From Chitinophaga sp. GbtcB8 (GTDB taxonomy: Bacteria; Bacteroidota; Bacteroidia; Chitinophagales; Chitinophagaceae), in the NCBI RefSeq assembly GCF_019091455.1, contig NZ_JAGXJN010000037.1, forward strand, positions 1-64,000: DNA of 64,000 nucleotides. The letters are read 5' to 3'. Below the pieces are notes generated by a model. It worked only from the letters and a program-made list of their open reading frames with translations. It did no database searches and was not told the DNA's origin. Positions 33,545 to 42,046 of the stretch are shown piece after piece. The translations under genes and the position numbers were made by a program. The first letter of the stretch is position 1, and every line of letters starts with the position of its first letter.

Positions 33545-33895
33545 TTATCTACCTCTGCGATAAAGGGTGTCCGGCCCATGAGGAAAGGTGTCATGCGGCG
33601 GAAACGTATCGTGTGGCGGATTAGGGAATGTGTCATGAGGTGGATTAGGGAATGTGTCGTGCGGTTGATGCGGAAACGTATCATGCGGGAACGTGTCGTG
33701 TGGAAAACTGTCATGAGGAAAAGAATCATGAGGCAGGGAATCATGCGGAAGCGAATCATTTGGCAATGAATCACGTTTGGCAAAAGCCGCTTCCTTTGCA
33801 TTAAGCTTTTCAATCACCGAGTTCTCTTTCCGGCAGGCTGTTGCCGCTACAATAAAAGTGCCTACTACCAGGAGCGAAAAATGAAGTTTGTGCAT
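33545..33895 (-). CDS. Lipoprotein of tandem HDTFP pentapeptide repeats
   Basis: A lipoprotein signal (lipidated Cys21 in AATACRKEN) and a short charged segment are followed, from about residue 42 to 108, by repeated units of the form (H/N)D(S/T)(L/F)P, partly with inserted NPP or QP. The DNA shows the matching 15-bp units. The protein is rich in His, Asp and Pro and should be extended rather than globular. Metal binding by the His/Asp pairs is conceivable but unproven. It lies 78 bases downstream of the anti-sigma-like gene on the same strand, possibly in one operon with the sigma factor. Confidence 0.8.
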   Translation of the reverse strand: MHKLHFSLLVVGTFIVAATACRKENSVIEKLNAKEAAFAKRDSLPNDSLPHDSLPHDSFPHDSFPHDTFPHDTFPHQPHDTFPNPPHDTFPNPPHDTFPPHDTFPHGPDTLYRRGR

Positions 33896-33973
33896 AAGGT
33901 AAAATATGGTTTGATTACACTTATATAGACAGCAGCTTCATTGCCGGAGGTTGGGTATCTGCACCAAAATATT

Positions 33974-35992
33974 TTATTTCCTTAGCGGTACGCGTATGTA
34001 AAATTCCAGCTGTTTATCCTGCAGGGGTTGTACCGGCTTTGCAAAGCCGCTGTTGCCGGCAGAGCGCAGCAGGATGGCCCTGTAGCTTACTCCTACCTGT
34101 ATACGGGGACGGATGAAATAACCTGCGTCCAGGCTCCAGCTAAGCGTATGCATACCCGGTAGCTGCTGCTTGCTGAAGGCTGGTGTGCTGCCTGCAGGTA
34201 TGCTTTGCAGGCTATCTGTGTGCGTACGCGTTTCCGGTGTGCCTTTGGTGCCTGAGGGTAAAGCATATTGATAGGTAAGCCCGGTGCTGAAGATCCATTT
34301 ATTTATAACATAGGCAACATTTACCCCTGCCCCACCCACAAAAGTGCTTTTTACAGTATAAGGTGTAATGGTGCTGTCCGTTTTGTATTCACCTGAGGCT
34401 GCGCCTGAGCTATCTGTCCCCTGCTTTCTGTTAACAGCAGTGTGGCTGAATGTTTTACCAAAGCCGGTGAGGTACGAAGCGCTTAATGTTGGCTGCAGGT
34501 ATAAACCCCGGGCTATTGGAAATGCATATAAGGCGCCCAGCTTAAAGCCCAATCCGTTCCCGGGTTTGGTTGTGCCGCTGTCTCCCGCTGTTACGCCAAT
34601 ACTCAATGGATATACGAAACCTGCCTGTAAGGCCAGGCCGCCAATTATAGCCTCCGGATTATTTACAGGATCTCTAAGAGCTGCTGTGATAAAGTTTATC
34701 TGCCGCTCCCGGCTGTTTAATGGCAGGGCGGGCAGGCGTATGGGAAATGCATTCACCGTGCGTAAGGGTTGTAATACCACGGTGTTAGGTGTGCCTGTTG
34801 CATTTTTTATGGCAAAGGATGTTTTGCCCGGTTGGTTTGTATATGTAGGACTGCTTATAACGGCGGATGGCTGGGTTTTGTTAGTATTATCAGGATGGCC
34901 GGTTTGAGGTGCTTTTACCAGGCCTGGTTTGGTTTTGCCGGCTGTCTCTTCGCTGGAAACACTACCGGCTGGTTGCGTTGGCTTTAGAACATCACCAGGT
35001 TTTGCCTTACCAGCTTTTACATAAGGATGTTTTGAAGTATTGACAGTGTTACCCGGCATGTTGGCTGCCAGGTCAGTGGTTTTATCTGCCGTTGGCAGGC
35101 CGCCCGGTTTATTATTTATTTTTCTATTATTCCCGTTATTTCCCTGGTTTGCAGGTAGAACTGTCTTATTAGTATTAGCCTTTTCTGAAGATGATCTTTC
35201 CCCGGCCGGTAATGTACTTTTAGCAGCAGGCTTATTTATTAAATTATTTGAAGATAGCGCCGTATCTGTTTCTTTTACAGCAGGTTGAGTAGTATTTGAT
35301 AATTCCTCCTTAGCAGCTTTTTCATCGATGCCTGAATCCATACCACCTGCACCGGAAACCAGGGCAGCATCCCTACCCTTTTCGCCCGTTCTTTTTTCCG
35401 CACCAGCTGTTACTCCACTCCACAGCTTATTACCCTGCGGCACTACCCGGGTAACCAATCTGCCTGCACCCACCGGCAAGCCATAAGATCTATCATCACC
35501 ATTTATACCGGCTGCTGTATGTCCGTCCTGGGCAGCTCCCCTGTTATCCTCATCTATCGTATCACTTTCCGTTGATCCGTATACGGTAGCTCCCCCATTA
35601 TTTCCAACAGCCGGATCGGTTTTCTTTTCCGTATTTAATGTATCACCATTGAGCTCATTCGCGGTTACCGTACTCACATTCTCCTGTACAACTCTTTGCT
35701 GTTCTTTACTTTCTGTTGTTTGATGACGATTTACCTGCAAATATACCACCAGCGCAACCAGCCCCACCGCTGCCGCTGCAGCTGCTAACCACAGCATACC
35801 CTGGCCCGTGGCAAACCAGGGTTTCGGCAGCGGTGACGGCTCCTGCGCAGGCACAGGCACAGCGGCATTATCCAGCAGGCTGGCCATTTGGGACCAGGCC
35901 TGCTGCTTTGCTTCCATGCCGGTATCATCCGGCACAGGTTGTTGCGCAGCCGCTTTCAGCCAGTCTTCAATATGTTTGTGCTGATCATCCAT
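33974..35992 (-). CDS. Putative trans-envelope anti-sigma protein with beta-barrel end
   Basis: The 672-residue protein starts with a cytoplasmic segment (MDDQHKHIEDWLKAAAQQP) and one membrane helix (about 66-87, MLWLAAAAAAVGLVALVVYL). A long linker (about 90-420), rich in Asn, Lys, Thr, Gly and Pro, follows. The last 240 residues alternate amphipathic strands like a small outer-membrane barrel (GLALQAGFVYPLSIGVTAG, LGFKLGALYAFPI, FVGGAGVNVAYVINKWIFSTGLTYQYAL, LEFYIRVPLRK). Its start overlaps the sigma-factor gene by eight bases. It has no N-terminal signal, so the first helix would stay in the inner membrane. An anti-sigma role is inferred from position. Confidence 0.7.
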   Translation of the reverse strand: MDDQHKHIEDWLKAAAQQPVPDDTGMEAKQQAWSQMASLLDNAAVPVPAQEPSPLPKPWFATGQGMLWLAAAAAAVGLVALVVYLQVNRHQTTESKEQQRVVQENVSTVTANELNGDTLNTEKKTDPAVGNNGGATVYGSTESDTIDEDNRGAAQDGHTAAGINGDDRSYGLPVGAGRLVTRVVPQGNKLWSGVTAGAEKRTGEKGRDAALVSGAGGMDSGIDEKAAKEELSNTTQPAVKETDTALSSNNLINKPAAKSTLPAGERSSSEKANTNKTVLPANQGNNGNNRKINNKPGGLPTADKTTDLAANMPGNTVNTSKHPYVKAGKAKPGDVLKPTQPAGSVSSEETAGKTKPGLVKAPQTGHPDNTNKTQPSAVISSPTYTNQPGKTSFAIKNATGTPNTVVLQPLRTVNAFPIRLPALPLNSRERQINFITAALRDPVNNPEAIIGGLALQAGFVYPLSIGVTAGDSGTTKPGNGLGFKLGALYAFPIARGLYLQPTLSASYLTGFGKTFSHTAVNRKQGTDSSGAASGEYKTDSTITPYTVKSTFVGGAGVNVAYVINKWIFSTGLTYQYALPSGTKGTPETRTHTDSLQSIPAGSTPAFSKQQLPGMHTLSWSLDAGYFIRPRIQVGVSYRAILLRSAGNSGFAKPVQPLQDKQLEFYIRVPLRK

Positions 35993-36515
35993 TCATATTG
36001 CGCTTTAATGACGATGGTGGTGCTATATACTGTTGCAGCAAACGCTTCCCCTCTGCCACATGCCATTTGGTTGTGCCGGTGCTGATGCCCAGCAGTTCAG
36101 CGATCTCTTTATGTGAATAGCCCTCTATGATAAATAAGTTGATCACGATCCTCGTTGTAGGCGGCAGCTGCTGCAATACCAGCAGCAGGTCCTTATATTC
36201 CAGTGTATTGCTCTCTGTGGTAATGGCCAGATCCCCCGGCAGCTCTCCCGGCATTTGCTCTTTTGTTTGTCCGGCCCCGTTCCTGAAATAATCTGCAACT
36301 GCGTGCACCATAATACGGCGCAGCCATCCTTCAAAACTACCGGTTTGCTGGTACTGGGCTATTTTAGTAAATGCCCGCAGGAAACCGTTGTTCAAAATAT
36401 CAGTTGTCTTGTCCCGGTCACTGGTGTACCGCCTTATTACTGCCAGCATCCGGTCAAAGAACAGGTAGTATAACTTCTCCTGGCACAAACGGTCATTACT
36501 GCGGCAACCGGCCAA
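35985..36515 (-). CDS. ECF-type RNA polymerase sigma factor
   Basis: The protein has sigma region 2 (LYYLFFDRMLAVIRRYTSDRDKTTDILNNGFLRAFTKIAQYQ, FEGWLRRIMVHAVADYFR) and region 4 (LQQLPPTTRIVINLFIIEGYSHKEIAELLGISTGTTKWHVAEGKRLLQQ). It would redirect RNA polymerase under control of the overlapping downstream membrane protein. The coordinates use a TTG start. The open frame continues upstream to the TGA at 36588-36590 (SDHTDHSNQTHGQLDQLL) with no ATG or GTG, so the real start may be a rare codon further up. Confidence 0.88.
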   Translation of the reverse strand: MAGCRSNDRLCQEKLYYLFFDRMLAVIRRYTSDRDKTTDILNNGFLRAFTKIAQYQQTGSFEGWLRRIMVHAVADYFRNGAGQTKEQMPGELPGDLAITTESNTLEYKDLLLVLQQLPPTTRIVINLFIIEGYSHKEIAELLGISTGTTKWHVAEGKRLLQQYIAPPSSLKRNMNG

Positions 36516-36689
36516 TAGTTGGTCCAGCTGACCGTGTGTTTGATTGGAATGGTCCGTATGGTCGGATAAGTTAAACGGCAGTTTCTTTCAGATTAAGCAT
36601 ACAGCAGACAGGCAATATCACCGGCCCTGATAGTATAGACAGGGGATAAATGCCTGAAGGTTGGGTACATGCGAAAAAAAATTACGAAT

Positions 36690-36775
36690 GAATGCTAAAG
36701 GCTTAACGCTGAATACTTAACGCTGCTTGCATTTTGCTGAAGGCTATAGCGTTAAGCGTTAGGCATTCAGCATTC
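36690..36775. repeat. GCTTAACGCT-word inverted repeat
   Basis: The left half has GAATGCTAAAGGCTTAACGC and TACTTAACGCT (36690-36724). The right half has AGCGTTAAGCGTTAGGC and ATTCAGCATTC (36748-36775), giving an imperfect hairpin directly behind the GT-C-like gene. The same words build the larger repeat at 38476-38748 and the block at 59767-59860. Confidence 0.7.
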
Positions 36776-38431
36776 TTACGGTTTTACATACACCTCTATA
36801 ATAGCATTGGTAGGGCGGCGAGGCGCCAGGAATTCATCTACCTGTTTATAATGTTGTTTCAGCTCAGGTCTTAAGGCAAAGGGAAAAAAGTTGTTCAACC
36901 CGGGTGCATATTCATATAGGATAATGTCGTAGTGGTGCTGTTGTACTTTTTCCTTGAAGGCTGCCAGCTGCCGGTTAAACATGCCCACGCCCAGGTGGTA
37001 CCACAGCGGGTAATCCTCCCCGGTTTCCGGCTTAAAGGGCATAGCATAAGCCAGGGGCGTTAACTCCGTCATATTCAACACTTTAATACTATCTTTCTTT
37101 TCCTTTACCACAGGCATAGCCATCAAACGCTCCATACCATGTACAGTAGATGGCGGCATGTATATTTTCTTAAATCCTGGCAGGTCAGAGAAGATCCATT
37201 CAGCAGTAGGCACGTCCCGGGTAGTATCTGTATTCAGCATAAAGTTCCGGCGGGATACCACATTCTCTGCATTCGGGTCCGGTGCGCCCTGCACCATTTC
37301 TGTAGGAGCCGGGAATATTCGCTGAAAAATACGGTCAATGTATTTCCAGAACACACCAGACCACCACAGCAGCACCAGCAGCGCACTGCTTAAAAAGGCA
37401 TTACGGCGGCCCAGGTCAATATGCTGCATGCCGGCAAAATGTGTGCACAGGAATGCAAAGACAAAGCTATGGAAGAAGATGTTGTTATCCGGCGGGGTAT
37501 AGCTGGTTACCTGGAACAGGGCTGCCTCTGCCAGTATACCCAGCGTAAGCAGGGTAAACAGCATGGCCGTTTTGTTTTGCCAGAAAGCTTTAAAATTGCG
37601 CAGGGATGGTACCAGGCATAACACCATGAGCACCAGGTAAAACTTGATCCACTGGGAACCCCCCAGGATCTCTTCTGCAAAATCCGTTACTGCCAGGCGG
37701 GAATTGTGCGGGGGCTGCCCGTGGTTATACCAGTATCCAAAACCATGCGGCAGCAGCGGGCCTATTACAATGGCGGCCACCAGGAAATAACAGCCTAGGA
37801 ACGCAGGGATCTCCCACCAGCGCTTTTCATGGATACTATTATATAATAACAGCGCCAGGCATAACAGCAGGGCCAGTCCGCCCCCATCCTGCTTGGTAAA
37901 AATAGACAGGAAGGTGAACAGGGCTGCCAGCAGCAGGTACAGGAAACGCAGCTTTTGCCCCGGGCGGGTTATGTACTGGAACAGGAAGGCTAAGCCCACC
38001 AGCTCATACACAATTACCGTATGGTTATACCAGGGCCAGAAGTTGAAAAAGGAATAAGACAGCACAAACACCATTACAGATAAAGCCCGTATGGCCGGCT
38101 CTATGTTCAGGCGTTTTAAAATGGAGCGGAAAGCAAATCCCGCCATAATATTAATGAACACCTGCGCTTTTACGAGTGAGATCAGCTGCGGGCCAAATAT
38201 GCGGAAGAACAGGGATGGTATCAGCCAGAAGCCATAACCCAGCGGCGTACCAAAATCCTTATAGGGCATTTGCCCGATGGACATACGGTAGGCGCCTTCC
38301 CACGACAAAAAGATATTAACCCGGTAAGGAAAAGTAGTGAACAGGGGCACCAGCGCCAGGCCAATGATCAGCACACATTCAATAACAGTAAAAACAGTAC
38401 GTTTCTGGTAAAGGGATGACCCGGACAACAT
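36776..38431 (-). CDS. GT-C-fold-like polytopic membrane protein
   Basis: The 551-residue protein has ten or more membrane helices in its first 370 residues and a soluble C-terminal domain (about 375-551). After the first helix comes WEGAYRMSIGQMPYKDFGTPLGYGFWLIP, a pattern typical of GT-C glycosyltransferases that use polyprenyl-phosphate sugars (first periplasmic loop with Asp). It lies divergent from the gene set for a polyprenyl-phosphate pentose, so it may be the transferase that uses this donor. Donor and acceptor are inferred. The leader region holds a complex repeat. Confidence 0.75.
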   Translation of the reverse strand: MLSGSSLYQKRTVFTVIECVLIIGLALVPLFTTFPYRVNIFLSWEGAYRMSIGQMPYKDFGTPLGYGFWLIPSLFFRIFGPQLISLVKAQVFINIMAGFAFRSILKRLNIEPAIRALSVMVFVLSYSFFNFWPWYNHTVIVYELVGLAFLFQYITRPGQKLRFLYLLLAALFTFLSIFTKQDGGGLALLLCLALLLYNSIHEKRWWEIPAFLGCYFLVAAIVIGPLLPHGFGYWYNHGQPPHNSRLAVTDFAEEILGGSQWIKFYLVLMVLCLVPSLRNFKAFWQNKTAMLFTLLTLGILAEAALFQVTSYTPPDNNIFFHSFVFAFLCTHFAGMQHIDLGRRNAFLSSALLVLLWWSGVFWKYIDRIFQRIFPAPTEMVQGAPDPNAENVVSRRNFMLNTDTTRDVPTAEWIFSDLPGFKKIYMPPSTVHGMERLMAMPVVKEKKDSIKVLNMTELTPLAYAMPFKPETGEDYPLWYHLGVGMFNRQLAAFKEKVQQHHYDIILYEYAPGLNNFFPFALRPELKQHYKQVDEFLAPRRPTNAIIEVYVKP

Positions 38432-38475
38432 AATGGGGGTTTTTATGCTTTTGAAGGCGTAAAAGTAGTTTTATT

Positions 38476-38748
38476 AGCGGAAAGCGCAAAGCTTAAAGGA
38501 GAAAGCTGAATGCCGAACCCTGAACGCTTAACGCTGCGGCCCTTATTTCCCCGGCATTGCGTATTAAGTATTTGGCATTCAGTGTATTTCATAACGCATA
38601 ACGCTAAACGCTGCAGCCATTACTTCCCGGCATTGCGTATTAAGCATTTGGCATCCAATGTATTTACAGTAATTCCAACACCTCCGAAGTACTAAGCGTT
38701 AAGCGTTTAGCATTCAGCGTTAAGCTTTATGCTTTCAGCTTTCCGCTT
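38476..38748. repeat. Composite repeat: 66-bp direct repeats inside long inverted repeat
   Basis: Two 66-bp direct copies, 38525-38590 and 38602-38667, share CGGCATTGCGTATTAAG and TTTGGCAT words. They are enclosed by imperfect inverted arms 38476-38537 and 38694-38748, built from AGCGGAAAGC, GCTTAACGCT and complements. The block fills the divergent gap between the GT-C-like and UbiA genes, so it must overlap or flank their promoters. Confidence 0.8.
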
Positions 38749-38790
38749 AAAATTGTATCTTGCCCCCCGTATTAACATCTGTTCATCCCC

Positions 38791-39678
38791 GTGCAATATC
38801 TGAAACTACTCAGGCCTCATCATTGGGTCAAAAATCTGTTCTTGTTTATTCCCCTCTTTTTTGCGGGAGAACTATTTTATCTATCTACCATCGGGCATCT
38901 TTTAGCCGCCTTTTTTGCGTTTAGCCTTACGGCCAGCAGTATCTATATTATAAATGATTACAAGGATATAGAAGCGGACCGTGCGCACCCGGTTAAATGC
39001 AAACGCCCCCTGGCCTCCGGCGCAGTATCCCCCACAGCCGGCCTGGTGCTGTTTGTAGTGTGTATGATCATAGGGCTGGGACTGGCCTGGTATGTTAAAC
39101 CAAAATTCCTGTTCGTAGTAAGTATCTATTTTATTTTAAACCTGTTATACTCACTTGGGTTAAAGAATATTTCCATCCTGGACATCATTATTCTTTCCAT
39201 TGGTTTTGTGCTGCGTATTAAGGCGGGCGGTATTGCCTCCGGCACCGCGGTATCCTCCTGGCTCATAGTAATGGTGTTCCTGCTGGCGCTGTTCATGGCA
39301 GTAGCCAAACGCCGGGATGATGTGATCATTAAACAGGTATCCGGCCAGGAAATGCGCAAAGCCGCCAAAGGATATAACATGGATTTCATGAACGTAACAC
39401 TGGCCTTATTGTCTGCCGTGATCATTGTGTGTTACCTCATGTACACGCTTGACCCGGTAACCATTGTGCGCTTTGGTACCCACCGCCTTTTTTACACCAC
39501 CCTTTTTGTTATTGCAGGATTATTACGATATTTGCAAATAACCTACGTAGAGAACAATACTGGTTCTCCCACTAAGATCCTGTACAAAGACCGCTTCATA
39601 CAGTTAACCATAGCCCTGTGGATCCTAAGTTTTTATGTGATCATTTATTTACCGGCAAACAAAAGTTTTTTTAACTAA
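38791..39678 (+). CDS. UbiA-family polyprenyl-phosphate phosphoribosyltransferase-like protein
   Basis: The 295-residue protein starts at GTG and has about nine membrane helices. The Asp-rich motif is NDYKDIEADRAHPVKCKRPLASG (residues 55-77). The arrangement NDxxDxxxDxxHPxKxxRP is characteristic of decaprenyl-phosphate 5-phosphoribosyltransferase (Rv3806c type), not of quinone or heme prenyltransferases. It would join phosphoribosyl pyrophosphate to a polyprenyl phosphate. Its stop overlaps the start of the DprE1-like gene by one base (TAATG), so the pair is coupled. First step of the proposed polyprenyl-arabinose pathway. Confidence 0.85.
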   Translation: MQYLKLLRPHHWVKNLFLFIPLFFAGELFYLSTIGHLLAAFFAFSLTASSIYIINDYKDIEADRAHPVKCKRPLASGAVSPTAGLVLFVVCMIIGLGLAWYVKPKFLFVVSIYFILNLLYSLGLKNISILDIIILSIGFVLRIKAGGIASGTAVSSWLIVMVFLLALFMAVAKRRDDVIIKQVSGQEMRKAAKGYNMDFMNVTLALLSAVIIVCYLMYTLDPVTIVRFGTHRLFYTTLFVIAGLLRYLQITYVENNTGSPTKILYKDRFIQLTIALWILSFYVIIYLPANKSFFN

Positions 39679-41066
39679 TGCAAAAACGGTTAGCAAATTG
39701 GGGCAATTATCCTGTAGTAGCAAGCGAAGAAAGCACTTTCTCCAGGGAAGATCAGTTACAGGACCTGCTTCACACACAAACACCCCTCATTGCGCGGGGA
39801 AACGGACGTTGTTATGGAGATGCATCCCTGGGCGCACACAGCATCTCTACCCTTAAATATGATAAAGTTCTGAGCTTTGATATTGAAAAGGGCCTGTTTG
39901 AATGCCAGGCCGGCGTTACGCTGGACCAGATCCTGGACATTATAGTGCCCAAAGGCTGGTTCCTGCCGGTTACTCCCGGCACCAAGTTCATTACTGTTGG
40001 CGGCGCAGTAGCCTCTGATGTGCATGGCAAGAACCACCACGTAGATGGCGCCTTTTCCAACCAGGTGGTGTCTATGGATGTGATCACCTCCCAGGGGCTT
40101 ATCACCTGCTCCCCTGACCAGGAGCCCGACCTGTACTGGGCTACCTGCGGCGGCATGGGCCTTACCGGCATTATTACCCGGGTGCTGTTCCGCCTGAAGA
40201 AAGTGGAAACCTCTTATATAAAACAGAAGCAGATCAAAGCCCGCAACCTGGACGAAGTAATCCGCCTGTTCGAGGAAAACAAGCACTATACCTATTCCGT
40301 AGCCTGGATAGATTGCCTGCAGAAAGGCGATTCCTTTGGCCGGAGTATTTTAATACTGGGCGAGCATGCTGCCAAAGCGGAACTATCGCCCCAACAAGCG
40401 CAGGCTCCCCTGCAGCTGCCCTCCAAAAAGAAGCTCACCATCCCTTTCAACCTGCCGTCATTTGTGCTGAACACCTTTACCGTAAAGGCGTTCAACTGGC
40501 TGTATTATGCCAAGAACACCAAACGGGAGATCAATAATGTGGTGTCTTACGAACCCTTCTTTTACCCGCTGGATGCTTTCCTGCACTGGAACCGGGGTTA
40601 TGGCAAAGCTGGTTTTGTACAATACCAGTTTGTGCTGCCCATGGATCAGAAACAGGGCCTGGTAGAGATCCTGCAACGCATCAGCAGTAAAGGCCTGGGC
40701 TCTTTCCTGGCCGTGCTGAAGGTATTTGGCCAGCAGGATAACCTCATCTCCTTCCCTATGGAGGGTTATACCCTGGCGCTGGATTTTCCCGTGCGCAAAG
40801 GTTTATTTGAGTTCCTGGACGAGCTGGATGCCCTGGTGCTGCAATACGGCGGCCGCCTGTACCTTTCCAAGGATGCCCGCATGAAACAGGAAGTGTTCTG
40901 GCAAAGTTATCCTCACGTACAACGTTTTGCAGGGATCGTAAAACAATACAACCGCAATAACCGCTTCCGTTCTTTACAGTCGGACCGCCTGCTGCTGACG
41001 GCACAGCCGTCAGAATTAATAATGAATAATGAAGAATTAATGATCAGGGAGGCAGTGGTTAAATAA
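39678..41066 (+). CDS. DprE1-like FAD-dependent ribose 2'-epimerase oxidase
   Basis: The 462-residue flavoprotein has an N-terminal FAD domain (IARGNGRCYGDASLG, GTKFITVGGAVASDVHGKNHHVDGAF) and a DprE1-like substrate domain. His116 in HGKNHH matches His132 of the mycobacterial enzyme and Lys398 in YLSKDAR matches Lys418. The covalent-inhibitor cysteine (Cys387) is replaced by Ala367 in GYTLALDFP, with the same 31-residue spacing to the Lys. It would oxidise polyprenyl-phosphoryl-ribose at C2. The last 20 residues (SELIMNNEELMIREAVVK) are encoded by an intergenic-type repeat and are probably not part of the ancestral protein. Confidence 0.87.
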   Translation: MQKRLANWGNYPVVASEESTFSREDQLQDLLHTQTPLIARGNGRCYGDASLGAHSISTLKYDKVLSFDIEKGLFECQAGVTLDQILDIIVPKGWFLPVTPGTKFITVGGAVASDVHGKNHHVDGAFSNQVVSMDVITSQGLITCSPDQEPDLYWATCGGMGLTGIITRVLFRLKKVETSYIKQKQIKARNLDEVIRLFEENKHYTYSVAWIDCLQKGDSFGRSILILGEHAAKAELSPQQAQAPLQLPSKKKLTIPFNLPSFVLNTFTVKAFNWLYYAKNTKREINNVVSYEPFFYPLDAFLHWNRGYGKAGFVQYQFVLPMDQKQGLVEILQRISSKGLGSFLAVLKVFGQQDNLISFPMEGYTLALDFPVRKGLFEFLDELDALVLQYGGRLYLSKDARMKQEVFWQSYPHVQRFAGIVKQYNRNNRFRSLQSDRLLLTAQPSELIMNNEELMIREAVVK

Positions 41067-41221
41067 TTAACTGTTACTTCATTATAGTTCTTTCAACTTC
41101 ATTCATTAATCATTCAAAACAGTAAAACCGGTCAAAAGCACCGCTGCATTGGAGCATTAGCAATCCCGCGGGGTAATGGTGCCCATGATTATTAATTCTT
41201 AATTCTTCATTCTTAATTATA
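41019..41221. repeat. AATTAATAATGAA-word inverted repeat reaching into a coding region
   Basis: The left arm (about 41019-41050, words AATTAATAATGAATAATGAA) lies inside the end of the DprE1-like gene. The right arm (41188-41221) has the complementary words TTATTAATTCTTAATTCTTC. Similar words fill 25811-25838. The gap before the DprE2-like gene contains no gene. Confidence 0.65.
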
Positions 41222-41224
41222 AAG

Positions 41225-41953
41225 ATGACTGTTTTAATTCTGGGTGCAGGATCCGATATGGCTGTAGCCCTGGCCCGTCAGTTTGCCGCTGAAAAGTACG
41301 ATGTGCAGCTGGCCGCCCGCAATACCTCTTTTTTACAGGCACAGGAAAATGACCTGCGCATACGCTATGGCATAAACGCCAGCTCCCATGCTTTTGATGC
41401 GGTTGATTTTGCCAGCCACCCTGCCTTTTACGAAAGCCTGCCGGTAAAGCCCGATATTACTATATGCGTGTTCGGCTACCTGGGCGATCAGGAGCTGGGG
41501 CAAACCAGCTGGCAGGAAGCCAGCCGTATTATTCACACCAACTATACCGGCGCCGTTTCAATCCTGAACGTGGTAGCTGCAGATTATGCTGCTCGCCACC
41601 AGGGTACTATTATAGGTATTAGCTCAGTAGCCGGCGAGCGTGGCCGCCAGAGCAATTATTTATACGGCAGCGCCAAAGCCGGTTTTACCGCTTACCTGAG
41701 CGGCCTGCGCAACCGCCTTTTTCATAATGGTGTGCATGTAATGACCGTACAACCGGGATTTGTATATACCCGCATGACGGAAGGATTAACGCTGCCTCCC
41801 CTTTTAACTGCCCAGCCTATAGACGTGGCCAGCGCTATTGTAAAGGCTGCCAGGGCAAAGAAAAATGTGCTGTATGTAAAATGGTTTTGGCGTTATATAA
41901 TGTTGATTATTAAGTATATACCTGAGTTTATCTTCAAAAAATTAAAATTATAA
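41225..41953 (+). CDS. DprE2-like short-chain dehydrogenase
   Basis: The 242-residue SDR has the NAD(P) motif LILGAGSDMAVALARQFA, the active-site Ser in GISSVAGERGRQSNY and the YxxxK pair in YLYGSAKAG. The ILGAGSDMA start and the hydrophobic C-terminal helix (YIMLIIKYIPEFIFKKLKL) resemble DprE2-type reductases acting on lipid-linked keto-sugars. It would reduce the 2-keto intermediate made by the DprE1-like enzyme to polyprenyl-phosphoryl-D-arabinose. Genomic context makes this assignment stronger than sequence alone. Confidence 0.82.
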   Translation: MTVLILGAGSDMAVALARQFAAEKYDVQLAARNTSFLQAQENDLRIRYGINASSHAFDAVDFASHPAFYESLPVKPDITICVFGYLGDQELGQTSWQEASRIIHTNYTGAVSILNVVAADYAARHQGTIIGISSVAGERGRQSNYLYGSAKAGFTAYLSGLRNRLFHNGVHVMTVQPGFVYTRMTEGLTLPPLLTAQPIDVASAIVKAARAKKNVLYVKWFWRYIMLIIKYIPEFIFKKLKL

Positions 41954-41974
41954 AATAGCTGCCTGCAAGTAATT

Positions 41975-42016
41975 AGCTGATAATGATTAATGCTTAATTT
42001 TGATTGATTATCAGCT
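41975..42016. repeat. Hairpin between DprE2-like and HAD genes
   Basis: Arms AGCTGATAAT (41975-41984) and ATTATCAGCT (42007-42016) are perfect complements with AT-rich inner pairing. It lies between two codirectional genes and could reduce or separate transcription. Confidence 0.6.
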
Positions 42017-42046
42017 GTTAATGACCTGCCAATCTTACAATTAAAT

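Noticed and set aside
33518..33769. Arg/Met-rich repetitive plus-strand frame
   Set aside because: It is the complement of the HDTFP repeat lipoprotein, which has a lipoprotein signal and sits in the direction of its operon.
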